Assembly (NCBI GenBank): GCA_038025085.1
Contig: CM076139.1
Location: forward strand, 22,027,307-22,091,306
Length of the DNA: 64,000 bases
Source of the DNA: Tetragonia tetragonoides
Lineage: Eukaryota > Streptophyta > Magnoliopsida > Caryophyllales > Aizoaceae
Reading direction: 5' to 3'
Shown here: positions 35,792-47,637 of the stretch, in pieces
Layout of the letters: each line of letters begins with the position of its first letter
Position numbering within the stretch: the stretch's first letter is position 1
Notes under the pieces: model-generated
Database searches by the model: none
The model's input: only the letters and a program-made list of their open reading frames with translations
What the model was told of the DNA's origin: nothing
Made by a program: the position numbers and the translations under genes

Positions 35792-38415
35792 ATGGCTATC
35801 GCAGACAAAGGAAAATGCCCCATGGGTGAGGGGGAGGATGACTGGGACCTCTTCCGTACTGGGCTTCCCTCTACTAGGACACCTACAACCCATCGTTCGG
35901 ATGGAGCTCGGCTGTACCAGGACTCGTTTATGCGGCTGGGCTGGCGCCCGACTGGGGTTTGGAACAGTAGCATTTTACTACCGGAGAGGCAGAGTCATCT
36001 GTCTAACCCTGAGCTGGTATGTTTTCTGACTCCTTTTTTTATGGGGTGTTGAGAAAATTTTGTTTGTTGGCTAGGGTGTTGGCATTTTGTTGCAGGCTCA
36101 TGGCTCCACCTCTCATTGGGCTATGATGTTGGAGACTTTTTCAGTTGGAGCTAGGAACTTGGTATTGGGCTCGGGTTTTGATCATTTCCTCACTGTTATC
36201 CCTGCTTGTCACTCTGGAGATTCTAGGATTATCGCTAGGGGGCTATTGGAGAGGTTCTGGGATTCCACGAACACTTTTCATACGCCTATAGGAGAGATGT
36301 TCCCCACCCCTTATCAGTTCGCTGTGTTGACGGGTCTATCCTTTAGAGGGCGTCGTATTCAGTACGACCCGGGCTACTTGCAACAGAGTGACAGGTTACT
36401 CGAGCTTTATGGGCCTGTGTCTGCGCATTTCGATAAGGATCCGGTTTCTTTGGTGCGGTTATGGGCGGCTTCAGCGGAGCAGGGGCTTACAGAGGAGCAG
36501 AGCGCCCGTATTTTCTTGGTTTGCTTGTTGGGGTCGACCATTTTCGCTCAGAAGAAGAGTGTATGTCAAGTCGGTTTCTTGACATGTTTAGAGTATTTGA
36601 CCAAGGTTCATGAGTACAACTTTGGTGCTTCTGCTTATGCTTCCTTGGTGAGATGGTGTCGTAGGGCTCACAGGCCTAAGCGGATGAGTGAGAGGGCGTA
36701 TGTCTCGAGCCCATGGAGGATACTGGAGGTAGGCCCATATGTTCCTTCTTTTTTTTCTTTGCCTATGTATGCTTTTGGATTTGGAGCTTACTTTCTTGCT
36801 TGTATGGCAGCTGTGGTTCTTTGAGTATTTTCCGGCCTTTGGTCCTCACCGTCCTGGTTTGAGGATGTTCTCACTAGGTTCACGGTGGATTGGTAGAGAT
36901 AACCACTCATTTACCTCTTTGGAGCACTTTCGGGCTACTTTTAAGAGTCACGCCGCGTCTATGGTATGTTATTGTTGACTTGTGCATATAATCTTTTTGG
37001 TCCATTTGGTGTGAATGAACTTTTGAAATGGTAACCTGCAGGTGTCATGATCCGCTTTCGATGGTATTCCTGGGGTTCCACCCCATATCACCATGGAGTC
37101 TTTCAGGGTGTCCTCCTTGCGGGTGGTTTTCGAGGGGCCATTCGGCTTTGTGTGGTACTTGGGGGTTCGTTTGACCCGGCTGATTTATCCTTCTTTTGGT
37201 AGTCATCTGGTTCCGGAGGATCCTCCTTTGACCATGTTCTATCTGCGCGGTCTGAGCGTGCGGGACTTGGGGGTCGTGGCTCGTGGTATGGTGGCCACAG
37301 AGTTTCTTATGCCGGAGGTTGTTGGCTTGGACCGCACGGCCGTGTACCTGGCTTACTGCTTGGATCGTCTGATGCCGGACCTCACTTCTGAGGTAAGAAA
37401 TTTATCTGCATCTTTTTAGCTATATGTGTGATATACTGACTTCTTGTGTCTCGCACGCGGATCACTAGCTCTTAAGGGTCCCAGGAGATCCCATTCTAGA
37501 GTTCCTCGGGGTCAGCCCCCAAGCGTGACCTTACCGACTAACGAGGTGAGGTATATTGGGGAGAGTGGGGGACGCATAGCAGAGGAGTTCCCTCTACATA
37601 TGGCTGATGGAGAGGTTGTAGAGGGCTTGCCTTTGCCTGACGGTTGTACGGGGGTAAGTTCCTTTTTATCCCTTCTTGTATTTGTGTTTGCCTTTGAGTG
37701 TTGATTCTATCCCTTGTGTTTGTGTTTTTGTAGCTAAACCGGGAGCAGACCTCTCAAATCTTCAAGCTCATTCACCTGTTGAAGAAAGGCTATGGCCGGG
37801 TGATGGGCAAGGGGAAAAGTCCTTGGTCTAAGACTGTTGATGTAAGTATACTTTCATCCTTTGTTTAGCTAAGTGAAGTGCTTAACTTAACATCTCAATC
37901 TTGATCGTTTGCAGATGTCTCAGTCTTCGTCTTCGGTGGGGCCTCGACATTCTTCTGCTGCGAGGGCCTCTTCGGCGAGCAGAACGTTTGTTGCTCGTTC
38001 ACCTCCCGTAGCTGTGACCAGGCCTCCTGTTGATGAGGCGCTCGGACCTTCTGTGCCGTACATTCCTGAGATGTTCTCCCCTGCAGGCTTCCATCCTTCA
38101 CTTGATAGCAGGCCTATTGTTACCCCCATGGCTGGAGGTTGGGCGAACGCCCCTGGATGGGATGTGCCTCATACTGGGCCTTCGTATTAGGATGTGGCTA
38201 TGGACATTTCTAGTCAAGCCACAGAGAGCCTTTTTAGAGCGGGGGTTTTGGCAGGTTCCCCCATGCGCACACCAGCATATGATAGGCGGGACATGAGGCC
38301 TGACAACAGCTGGCCCATTTATAGCTCCTCTCTCCATTATTCGGCTGGGAACTATGGTCAGGGGCCGTCTGTTGATGATGAGGCTAAAAGCAATGGCGAT
38401 GACGACTTTGGTTGA
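35792..38415 (+). pseudogene. Plant mobile domain (PMD, MAIN-like) gene, antisense in B
   Basis: Seven exons can be traced: 35792-36016, 36096-36728, 36811-36963, 37042-37392, about 37447-37653, 37734-37841 and 37915-38415. Apart from exon 5 the introns are short GT-AG. Exon 2 has the PMD core (ERFWDSTNTFHTPIGEMFPT, YQFAVLTGLSFRGR) and exon 3 LWFFEYFPAFGPHRPGLR, like the aminotransferase-like plant mobile domain (PF10536). The last exon is serine/proline-rich and ends acidic. Defects: TGA for a tryptophan in exon 4 (37048-37050), lost acceptor AG before exon 5, TAG at 38188-38190. PMD proteins are linked to transposon silencing in Arabidopsis (MAIN, MAIL1), and PMD-carrying transposons are known. 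Confidence 0.8.
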
Positions 38416-38815
38416 TCGGTGTTGGATCTCTTTGTAGACATTGACCTCGAGATTTGGAACTCCTGTTTTTATGCATTTTTATGATATGTATGATATGATG
38501 ACTCGACTATGTCCGTCTGATCTCTAAGTATGCAATGTGTTATGCAGTAAAGAGTAGCCCACAATTTAGGGAATAAAATAAGGAAAAAGGTAAAAAAATT
38601 GCAAGAAAAAGAAAAAATTACACATATTATACCCCCTAAAAAAAATAAAAATAAAAATAATAAAATAAAATAAAAAAGAAAATGGAAAAAATAAAACTAA
38701 GAGAGTCTCTGGCTTAATAACTCAGCCGTGTGCATCAAACTGGGCTTAAATCGAGCTGACTGGACCAAGTGGGTGGGCTGGAGCGAGAGGAAAAAAAGCA
38801 GACTGGGACAGGGTC

Positions 38816-38930
38816 AGGGCCGCTAGCGGTGCTGGGCTGGGCCGCTAGCGGCGCTGAGCTGTGGGCTAAGGCCGCTAGCGGCGCTGGTCAAGGCCGCTAG
38901 TGGCCCTGACCAGAGCCGCTGACGGCTCTG
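38816..38930. repeat. GC palindrome array upstream of the DUF7745-like gene
   Basis: Five diverged units carry GCCGCTAGCGG or ccgctgacgg words. The array ends 50 bases before a TATA box. Confidence 0.9.
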
Positions 38931-38979
38931 ATTTGGGCTTTTTCGTGGTTTCTGACTTCTTTTGGCCCCTATTTTTGCC

Positions 38980-38987
38980 TATAAATA
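38980..38987 (+). promoter_or_regulatory. TATA box of the DUF7745-like antisense gene
   Basis: TATAAATA in a T-rich context lies 73 bases before the start codon at 39060, with the GC palindrome array just upstream. This is the layout seen in the LTR promoters of the Tat elements here. Confidence 0.65.
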
Positions 38988-39059
38988 GGATTTACGGGAT
39001 GCTTGATGTTGTATCACTTTCAGACATTTAGCTCTCTCAAATTTCCCAAATCTTCTATC

Positions 39060-40424
39060 ATGGTGAAATCTTTTGAAAACCTGTGCGATGCTTGGTGCAA
39101 AAATCTGACCATAGAAGAAAAACTTGAATTGGCTCCGTTCCAAGTTTCTACCTTGCTAACTTTAAGACCAACCAAAATATTGTGGCCCCTTCTTCGATCT
39201 GCTTTGAATTATTGGGACCCCGATTTGCATGTCTTACGTTTTGGTAACTCTGAATTATGCCCTTTAGTTGCAGAATTTGCTTTGCTGCGATCACTAATAT
39301 GCCTGATGTTCTTCCTCCAGCTGTGCCTTATTTGCTGATATGCTTTGCTGAGATGGTTTTAGGGATCAGTACAAGAAATCCTTGGGCTTGTCATCTGCAG
39401 AAGCCAAAAGCATGGTTCTTGTTGTCGATGTGGACTTGGTTCAACTTTGTGAAAAGTTTGCTATTTCTTCTGAAAAGGATGCAATATTCAGGCGTTGTCA
39501 CCGACAGGCTGTTGTACTTTGCCTGTTAACCCGCCTATTGTTTGCTAATGCAGAAACGCCTAACTTGGGTAGAGCCTCGTTGCTGCGAGTGGTTAATCAA
39601 ATGGTTGAAGGGCATTCTCCTTTGCATTTGGTTGTAGGGGAAACTATTATTGGGCTTGACAGGTTGAAAATCTCTCCTCACGAAACTTTTTCTGGCATCC
39701 CCCTGCTGCTTCAAATTTGGTTATGTGAGCATCTGAGGCTAATAGAGTCACCAGAGAATATGATAGCTCGTGTCCCTCGAGCCTGGGTGAAGAAAACATA
39801 TACTGCGGCTAGCTTCTTGGTTAGGAAGAGGCTATATTCTGAAAAGTCCCTTGCTGAATGGGATGCCTTTTTCCATGCAGGACCTGTTATCCGTTAGCAT
39901 GTGTCCTGGTGGAGCTTGACTTCCCTAGTGGCTTGTGACAATTTGGTTCCTCATACAACCATAGTGGGTCTATACAAGAGTACTTTCTTCTTCCCCTCTA
40001 GGGTCATGAGGCAATATGGGCTGAAGCAGGTTATCCTCGTTAGGAGACTACGAGACCAACTATCGTAGCTTTGACCACTGAATTTGCTGCAGGTTGGGGA
40101 AAGTATTGGCGTCGCCGGGACCGCTGGACTGTACCTCGGGTGATTGCCCCAACTCAAGTTTCTGAGACCTACTTGAATTGGCTTTCCTGCAGTGATGGAG
40201 AAGCGAGAAGAGCCCTTCCTCATGAGGAGTGGGCCCAAATAAAGCCTAAGTATGACTCAAAAACAGGAAGCAAGAAAAGAAAGGAAGGGCCTCAGGTGGG
40301 AGGCTATCATGTACTGAAAAGAGTCAAGCCCCCAGCTCAAGGAAGCGATCATAAGTCGTCCTCAAGCCAGGGTCCTTCAAAGAAGAACTCTTCAACGAAG
40401 CCTTCTAAAGGGAAGAAGGATTGA
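39060..40424 (+). pseudogene. DUF7745-like gene, antisense in B, broken by shifts
   Basis: Start at 39060 (MVKSFENLCDAWC). The first part has LTLRPTKILWPLLRSALNYW and DPDLHVLRFG, the layout of the plant-transposon-associated DUF7745 domain: a helix ahead of FWDP-type and FG words. After a frame change near 39300-39380 the text continues with VVLCLLTRLLFANAE, LHLVVGETIIGLDRLK and VPRAWVKKTY, then a TAG at 39895, YPSR-like FPSRVMRQYGLKQVI, a further shift near 40068, and a lysine/serine-rich tail (KKNSSTKPSKGKKD). The function of the family is unknown. It follows PMD in the same direction with its own promoter. The family call is from resemblance. Confidence 0.65.
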
Positions 40425-40643
40425 GGTAGTTTTCTCAGAAAGCAAGTCTAGTTTTTTAAAAAAAAAGTAATAAGAATTTGTTTAGCTTAAACCCTCGTAG
40501 TTGCACTTCTTTTTTTTTGTAACCTTAGTAATTTAATTTTTGCAATGTAAGCTTATTCGTTTAGTTTGAATAAAGATTACCCCTTTTTGAATGAGTTGAG
40601 TGGAATTTTGGATTGATTTTGGTCGGGCCCCTTAAAGGGGTTA

Positions 40644-40680
40644 CCTACGTATCCAGTGTGGAATCAAGCCAGCGTAGTTC
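40644..40680 (-). other. Conserved 37-bp word downstream of integrase, element B
   Basis: Same length and nearly the same sequence as 19754-19790 in element A, with the outer ACGTAG/CTACG arms kept. It follows the integrase stop by about 30 bases. Confidence 0.75.
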
Positions 40681-40708
40681 GTTCAACTTGTGTACGTCTT
40701 TTTTTTTT

Positions 40709-42009
40709 TTAGACGTAGCACTTCTTCAGTTGGTCCATATTGGTGAGCTGACCGAACTCGATGCCGTGAATGTCCATGAGTCTGACCGCGCCTCCTGATA
40801 GAATGTCTTTGATGATGAACGGACCGAACCAGTTTAGCCAAAATTTTCCTCTGGGGTCGATCACTGGGGCAAGTAATTCTTTCCAAACTAAATCCCCTTC
40901 TTTTAAATTCCGAGGTCGGACCTTTTTGTTGAATGCTCTCGCCATGCGCTGTTGGTACATGTGGGAATGGTCTAGGGCCCGTAGGCATCTTTCATCCGTG
41001 AACATGAGTTCTTCGTAGCGGGCTTGTAACCATTGGGTTTAAGGAATTTCACCCTCTAAAGCTATGCGCATGGAGGGTAGTTGGACTTCTATGGGTAGAA
41101 CCGCTTCCATTCCGTAGACTAGGGAATAAGGTGTTGCTCCCGTAGAAGATCTTATGGAGGTCCTATGTCCCCAAAGGGCAAATGGGAGTTTTATGGGCCA
41201 ATCTTTGTAGTTTTCTATCATCTTTTCAATGATGGTCTTGAGGTTTTTGTTGGCGGCTTCTACTGCGCCATTGGTTTGGCCAGGGACGGTAAGGGGATGA
41301 TTTGTGGTGCTGGATTTTGTAATTTTTTGAGGAGGGTGGCTGTTTCCACTTTGAAATGGGATCCTTGGTCACTGATAATTTCATGCGGATTGCCGTATCG
41401 GCAAATGATGTTGTTCCTTATGAATTTGGACACTTGTTTGGAGGTGAGGATGGCATAGGATTGGGCTTCAACCCATTTGGTAAAATAGTCTATGGCTACT
41501 AGGATGTACTCATGCCCTCACGAGCCTTTCAGGGTGATTTTACCAATGATGTCTATTTCCCATGCGGAAAACGGCCAAGGGGATGTGAAGTTGTGAAGCA
41601 TTGAGGGTGGCATATGCTGCAGGTTGGCATATATCTGACACTTCTTGCACTTCCTGACATAGTCGTAGCAATCCCTTTCCATAGTGGTCCAGGAGTATCC
41701 CAGTCGTAAGACCTTTCTAGAGAGCATCCGACCATTCATGTGTGGTCCGCACACACCATTGTGTACCTCGTCCATAATCTCTGCGGCTTCTTCGGAGTTC
41801 ACACATCTGAGGTTGACCCCGTTGTGGGATTTCTTGTACAGAACCCCTTGTAGTCTATGTATTGTGCCGCTAAGAGACTGATGGCCCGTTGAGCTCTTAG
41901 TGGTGCGTCTTGAGGGTATATCCCTTTGATGATATAGTTGAAGGCATCTTGGTACCAAGGATCTTCTCTGATTGGAGCCAGGGTCATTTCTATGTCGAGG
42001 TTGTTGCAA
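40709..42009 (-). pseudogene. Tat/Ogre-like integrase of element B, frameshifted
   Basis: Reading leftward: a linker from RNase H end (DAFNYIIKGIYPQDAPL, in another frame), the HHCC zinc region (DEVHNGVCGPHMNGRM, CYDYVRKCKKCQIY), the core with both aspartates (AIDYFTKWVEA and ISDQGSHF near 41490-41380), a shifted frame with the glutamate word GQTNGAVEAANKNLK near 41270, then FALWGHRTSIRSSTGATPYS and the C-terminal part to 40709 (FNKKVRPRNLKEGDLVWKE). Integrase inserts the cDNA. All three catalytic acids are present, but at least two shifts and stops at 41519 and 41039 break the protein. Confidence 0.9.
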
Positions 42010-42429
42010 AAGGCTGGCTCACTTCTTCTTTATAGAGTGGCATCGTTGAGGGAGTTCAGTTACTCAAATTCCTATAAAAAAGTGTTAATCTACATTCTTG
42101 CTTTGAGAAGTTTACATACATTGCTTAAATTGGTTAGTTAATGATTTGTGCAATTTTGTGTTCATTGGATTTATCAATAGCTAAACAAGGAAAGAAATGA
42201 GCAAGAGGAAATTTTATTGATTTGCAAAAAGAGACAAGCACACATGATTTTAGAGAAGAGGGTCTCTAATACCCGTCAAAAAGAAACTAGACTTAGAAAG
42301 AAGAGTAAAAGGGGAACACCCATTGTTCCAGACTCAACCTAAAGATTTAGCTAGGATCCTAACTCGACAAAGCTTGGAGACTCAGACTCGATTCCTCTAG
42401 CTCCTGCAGGTAGCCAACTAATTCCAGGC

Positions 42430-42990
42430 CTAGTAAGTATCATCCTCTTCTTTCAGAGGAGGCGGAATCTCTCTGCGGTCTATGATTTCCTGTATGTCGT
42501 CCTTCAGGAGGACGCAGTCGTCCGTGTAGTGGCCGAAGACTCGATGATATCGGCAATATAAGTCTTTATCCCTATTTATCTCCTGGAGTTAGTCAGTCGG
42601 AATCATGGGCTTAAGGTCTCCTCTCCATATGAGGACATTCATAACATTCCCAATCGGGGCGTTTAGTGGAGTGTACTGTTTCTAGTCGAAGCGACGCCAC
42701 CCTTTTATGGCCTAGGTGCTGGGAGACCACATGGTTCCTCGATCAATGAAGGAGGTGATTACCCTTTTTACGCGCTTGCACTGGTTGGTATGATGCCCAA
42801 TGGCTTCACAATATTTGCACCGCAGATAGGGATTCCCGTCTCTTGGAAGAGTTTGAGACGTAGGTCTTCCCGGATAAGCGTACCCGTACTTGACAATCTA
42901 GCTAAACATCTCATCCTATTGGAAACGAGCTTCTCCTTTCGCCAAAACAAAGTTACACTCTGTGGGTCCTTCTAGTGAAGCAATTTTCTC
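42430..42990 (-). pseudogene. Two extra gag-type zinc-knuckle remnants between protease and integrase of B
   Basis: One remnant near 42840-42780 reads CKYCEAIGHHTNQCKR. The other near 42555-42500 reads LYCRYHRVFGHYTDDCV followed by LLKDDIQEIIDRREIPPP. Both resemble the C-x-x-(H/Y)-x5-GH-x4-C knuckle of Tat Gag at about 44090 (CKYYQGKGHDTDNC). Nothing resembling RT (YxDD) or RNase H is found where it should be. The pieces contain stops. Confidence 0.65.
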
Positions 42991-43114
42991 CTTCATCTGC
43001 TGAATTGCATTGTGGTGGTGTGCCACATAGATGGAGATCCCTTCGATGGTTTCTTTTATTTCTTCGAACTCATCAGGTTCTCCTATTTCTTCAGGAGGGT
43101 ACGTTTCGAATTCT

Positions 43115-45096
43115 TCAGAACCAGCGTAGGTGTAAGACTTTGGTTTCCACCATTTCTCCTTCTAGCATCATCTCGACATTCTGATGGAGGGTGGAGGCTA
43201 CAGCATTTAGACCATGGAGCCAAGGTCGCCCCAATAACAAGTTGAAAGTGGCCGGAATATCCATGACGTAAAACTGGACTATTTTCTCTATAGCTCCAGA
43301 GGTGACGTTCATGGTTATGGTGCCAAGGACCTTTCGACTGGAGTTGTCATAAGCACATAGGTCTTGTGCTGAGTGAGCCAAATTCTTGATATCAATGCCC
43401 AATTTTGCTGCAGTTCTTAACGGGCATACATTCACGACAGATCCATTGTCCACTAGGGCCATAAGCACATACTTGCCCATGACAAATACAGTTAAGTATA
43501 GAGTATTATTGTGTGAGGAATCTTTGGGAGGTAGCTCGCTGTCGCAGAAGGTGATAGTTGATTGAGGTTTATCCCCTACTAAGAAACTGACCAGCTCGTC
43601 GGGCCTCATATCTTGTGACACAGAAACGTTGGACAAGGCTTCTAGAATGGCTTGTCGGTGTTCGTAGGACGAGGCTAAGAGCTGCAAAATGGAGATATCT
43701 GCCTTGATCCTTTCGAGTTGTCCTATGATGGCAGATTCTTTGTCTTTGGCCGGAATTTCTTGAGCTTCTTCTTCGGCTGGAGGCTGAACTCTGTCACTAT
43801 AGATGTTTGGTGGCCTATAGTGACGACCAGAACGTGTCAAATGGGCCACGCCTACGGGAGATCTGGTTTGGACCTCCCATACGTCTTCCTCGTCAATGTC
43901 CCATATTCCGGCAATCTTGAGTACCAAGGCATCTTCAATACTAATATGCGGGATTGCTCCTAAAGGGTTATTTGAGTTGCTGGGTGCTTGACCAGGTTTT
44001 GGTAAGGGTATGGTACCGTTCTCAATCCTATCTTGGATAGCATGTTTAAGAGCCCAACAGTTGTCAGTGTCATGCCCTTTTCCTTGATAGTACTTGCAGT
44101 ATTCGCCCTCTTTCCAGTTGCGGCCCCTAACAGATGGTTCAGGCGTAGGTCCGATAGGCTGCAGCAGATTATTTTAGATCATTCTTTCAAGAGCATGTGA
44201 CAAGGTCATACCGAGAGGGGTAAATTCCCTTGGTGGCTTTCTTTCAGCAAAGGTATTTACAGCAGCTACCTCATTAACCTGAGCACCAGAAGAGGCTCCA
44301 GCAGTCGTCCTCTTGTCTCTCCCATAAGTGAAAGGCTTAGGGGTGACTTCGTCTTTGTTTTCTTTGAGATCATCTTCAATGAGGATGCCAACGTCATACA
44401 GACACTAGTATGAGTCAATGGCCTGATATTGAAGAAGGTTCTTATAGGCTGGTTGAAGGTTCTTAATGAAATGCCTAATCTGTTCAGTTTCGGAGGGTCT
44501 TTCCACCATTTCAGCTATCTTGGATTTCCATCGACGGAGGAATTTAGTGAATCCCTCGTTCTTCTCTTGAGGGGTGATTTCAAGTTCTCTCAAGGTGATG
44601 GGGAGCGTAGCGTTGTCCTCGTATCGAGCCAGGAAGACTGTGGTAAAATCGGACCAGGTTGGGTAGCTTTTCAGATCCAGGGTGTAGAACCACCGTCGAG
44701 CATGCGTATCAAGGGCCTGGGGAAACAAATGGGCATAGAGTTTCTTGTTGATTCCCCTTAGAGCCATGGCGGTAGTGAAGGATTTCAAGTGATCCTGCGG
44801 ATTGTCGATTCCAGTGAAGGTGGGTACTTCAGGCATAGAGAATTTGGCCGGAAGTTTACCTTTGATCTTAGTGTCAAACTTTCCTACATTGGCACTGTAG
44901 TTGGAGATCAGGCCGCTACTCTTGAGCACAGAGGTGATCTTAGCCAGCATGGCATTTGGCCCTTCTTCCTCAGAGTCGGAATCAGAGGAAACTCTTGTTT
45001 CTTCTTCTCTTTTCCTTTTTATATCTTCAACCTTGAGTCGTACCCTTTCTAGCTTACTCATGAGTTCATCCAGTCTTTCATCAGTGGTCTTAGACA
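43115..45096 (-). pseudogene. Gag and aspartic protease of element B
   Basis: Start at 45096 (MSKTTDERLDELMSKLERV, coiled coil). The gag core spans about 44830-44470 (FTGIDNPQDHLKSFTTAMAL, FLRRWKSKIAEMVERPSETE). A TAG lies at 44405-44407 and another stop near 44174. Then comes the knuckle CKYYQGKGHDTDNC (about 44100-44060), a linker and the protease with ALVDNGSVVNVCPL around 43455-43410 and LLGRPWLH near 43220. The triad D-N-G replaces the usual D-S/T-G, as often in Tat-type proteases. An upstream ATG at 45379 in the same frame is less likely. The frame ends at 43115. Confidence 0.85.
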
Positions 45097-46351
45097 TCGT
45101 GAAGTTGGGAGGAGTGATAGGTGTGGAGAAAAAGGTATGTAGTGATGGCGAATTTATAGATGGTGAGGCTGTTTGTGGTGGAGGTAAACGAGAACCTAGC
45201 GGTGTAGACGGATGCAGACGAACCAGCCTTGCCGAAGGCGAAGCCCAATTTTTCTTAAGGTTTCCTTTCTTCTTCGGACCCCCTATCCTGAATAGGAAGC
45301 ACGGAGTACTTAGTAACATGAAAAAGACCACGAGACACTCATCTAAGAAAAATGTTAACCCACATATAAAAAAACACACTGTCCTAAAGAAAAGGTCCTT
45401 AAGCCTAAATGCCCGAATATTTCCCTAATGTCAAAGGAAAATAAAGTCAATGAACGAAAATAATTAAAATAGAAAAAGACTGACTATCCTATTTTTTATT
45501 TTTCCAGACTCAAAGAAAATGGAAAATGGGATAAAATAAAATAAAAGAATTTCGGTCCTTTTTTTATTATTTTTGCCGATTTTTTTTTTTTGATTTTTTT
45601 CGGCTGCTCTTTTTTTTTTATATTGCCGATTTTTTTTTTTGTTTTTTGATTTTTTTCCTTTTTTTTTTGACCGAATCTGAATTACATCAAAAGAAAAGGA
45701 AAATGAAGAAATAGAAAACGGGAGAGGGGAAATTGGGAGATGACTCTTTTTTTTTGCTAAAAGATACAAGAAAATTGTTCATGACTTTTAGAATATATAA
45801 TCGGGAAAATGACGAGTGTTCATTGAATTTGAATTCTCGCACCATCTTCGGGCATTAGGAACTAGCTAAAAATAAAAGAAAAGGCTCCTAACACGTAAAT
45901 ACATGTTGGCACATAATCACGATATTCATGCATTCAGACAAGCATTACAACGACATACTTACAGGCAAACATGTGATCAGACGGACATTACAACGACACA
46001 TGCACAACAAGCAAGCTGATGCACGAATGTAGGCTAAAGGCTTTTGGCTCCTGTGAGGTTACCACGACAAATTACAATTTCCGTTCGGCGGATGGTCGAC
46101 ACATCAAGTGTAAATCTTTTCATCAACAAGGATTGATGAGTCTAGGTGAGGAAGCGTCGATTTGCACGATAGGACAACTGTATATTCCTTTAGATATACG
46201 GGTTGTCTACGAGTTGCGACACAAACTTCCTCGAGGGTCGATAAGGGTCAAAAGGTTGTGCCAAAGCACATGCAGATGATGCAAAAATATGGAACATGTT
46301 ATTTAAACAACTCAGCAAACTTGACTTTCGAATCTCACCTTCTTAAATAAG
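45097..46351 (-). other. Untranslated leader of element B
   Basis: It contains T-rich runs on the plus strand near 45540-45670 (A-rich on the coding strand). No conserved frame is seen. Confidence 0.6.
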
Positions 46352-46369
46352 TCCCCATTGAAGTCGCCA
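46352..46369 (-). other. Primer-binding site of B (tRNA-Arg type)
   Basis: On the minus strand TGGCGACTTCAATGGGGA starts one base after the LTR. Same type as in element A, with two changes from the tRNA-Arg complement as I recall it. Confidence 0.75.
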
Positions 46370-46370
46370 C

Positions 46371-47637
46371 TTTAAGGACCCGGGATTTTCGTCCAATCCA
46401 ACGTTATTTGTTTCCACGGAGAATGTCCTTATAGAAAATTTGTAAGCTGAGGGTTTAGATAAGTTCAAGGAACTGTCGAGTTAGAAAAGCTTTTGAAAAG
46501 ACTTGAATTGAATAAAAACCATGAAAGAGGTCACAAATCTGCTATCGGCGTTTTATCGAAGGGACAACCCAATAGCACGATAAGTGAAATGATCATGTTT
46601 TTAGAAAGACTCCCGCTCATATAGAACATATGAGTACCCAAGAATAAAGGGTTTGGGGGCGAAGGTACGAGGTGGGAAGGTATTAGGCACCCAACTCGCC
46701 CGTTTTATGACGGACTCTACTAACTCAAGTTTGCTTAATAATTTAAAAACATGATTCCCACACAAACTGGATTAAAAACATAGATTTAGACTATTAATTT
46801 GTTCATCACAACATTTATTTTAACCCTTGTTTAGACATGCATTTGATTGGTAAATTGAGCATTACGACGACTAGCCATGCTTGGAAGGACAATATTTAGA
46901 AAGCAATAAAAGACGTTACTTAGCATGATATCTACATTATGACTACTAGAAAATAAACAATTAGGCAATTAATTTAATTTGAGCCCTCATGAGTTAGTAC
47001 CTGAACTGTAGGCTATATTTGACAAAAATAGTAAAAGACAAGATCTCAAGTTTGGAAGAAAGAGGGGGAAGCTCAGAGTCAATACTACTGAGAATAGAGG
47101 GTGTCAACTGTAGACTGTCTGTTTTAACTGAGGGAGGAGAGTTGTATTTATAGGCATGGAGGAGTAGGGTTGGACGGCTGAAAAGGAGCCGAAAATCGAA
47201 CTGGGCTTGAAAAATGAGTCGGGCCAGAAGCAAGGTCAGCGCCCCTAGTGGCCCTGGGTTTTATCCCAGGGCCGCTGACGGCTGTCACCTGCCAGCTGAT
47301 GTCGTCATAATGACGACATCCGGTCTATTTTTATTTTCCGGAGGAATTTTAGTATTCCGAAAAATATGAAAAGACCGTTTCACCCTTGGATGGTAAAAGA
47401 CGGTTCTACCCCTTTATCGCAACTTGGCGACCGGGAGTTGGAAAGGGGCATGAGAGGTGTCGTTGGAAAGCTCTTGAATGGGGCTTTTGAATGGGGTTGG
47501 AATAAAGGAGTGTTTAGAGGAAAACCTGAGACCTTATCTTAACTATTAAAGCAAAAATAGCGTTCAAGTTTATAAATTACTCCTTTCATCATCGGGCTTT
47601 TGCGGAGAAATCTGATGGCGCTTTTTTGCCGTCTACG
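46371..47637 (-). repeat. 5' LTR of element B
   Basis: It runs from GTAGACGGC on the minus strand (47637) to TCCTTAAA (46371). TATAAATA on the minus strand lies at 47145-47152. A GC cluster (about 47238-47290) lies 86 bases upstream of it. It is collinear with the 3' LTR, with small deletions including one near the palindromes. Confidence 0.9.
47145..47152 (-). promoter_or_regulatory. TATA box of the B 5' LTR
   Basis: TATAAATA on the minus strand with the GC palindrome cluster upstream. The same word is at 54794-54801 in element C. Confidence 0.6.

Larger units (their letters stand above)
25397..47637 (-). mobile_element. Tat/Ogre-like LTR retrotransposon B, with antisense gene cassette
   Basis: LTRs of about 1.3 kb lie at 25397-26709 and 46371-47637. 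The primer site is of tRNA-Arg type and the polypurine tract is AAAGTGGGGG. Gag-protease and integrase are on the minus strand. No RT or RNase H motif is visible between them. Between integrase and 3' LTR, two plus-strand genes lie head to tail (PMD 35792-38415 and DUF7745-like 39060-40424). A 7.6-kb CACTA element is inserted near the 3' LTR. Without it B is about 14.7 kb. Flanks cctag and cctgc may be a decayed duplication. Confidence 0.9.

Noticed and set aside
45464..45769. Lysine/serine-rich frame in the leader of B
   Set aside because: It follows T- and A-runs; no conserved words.
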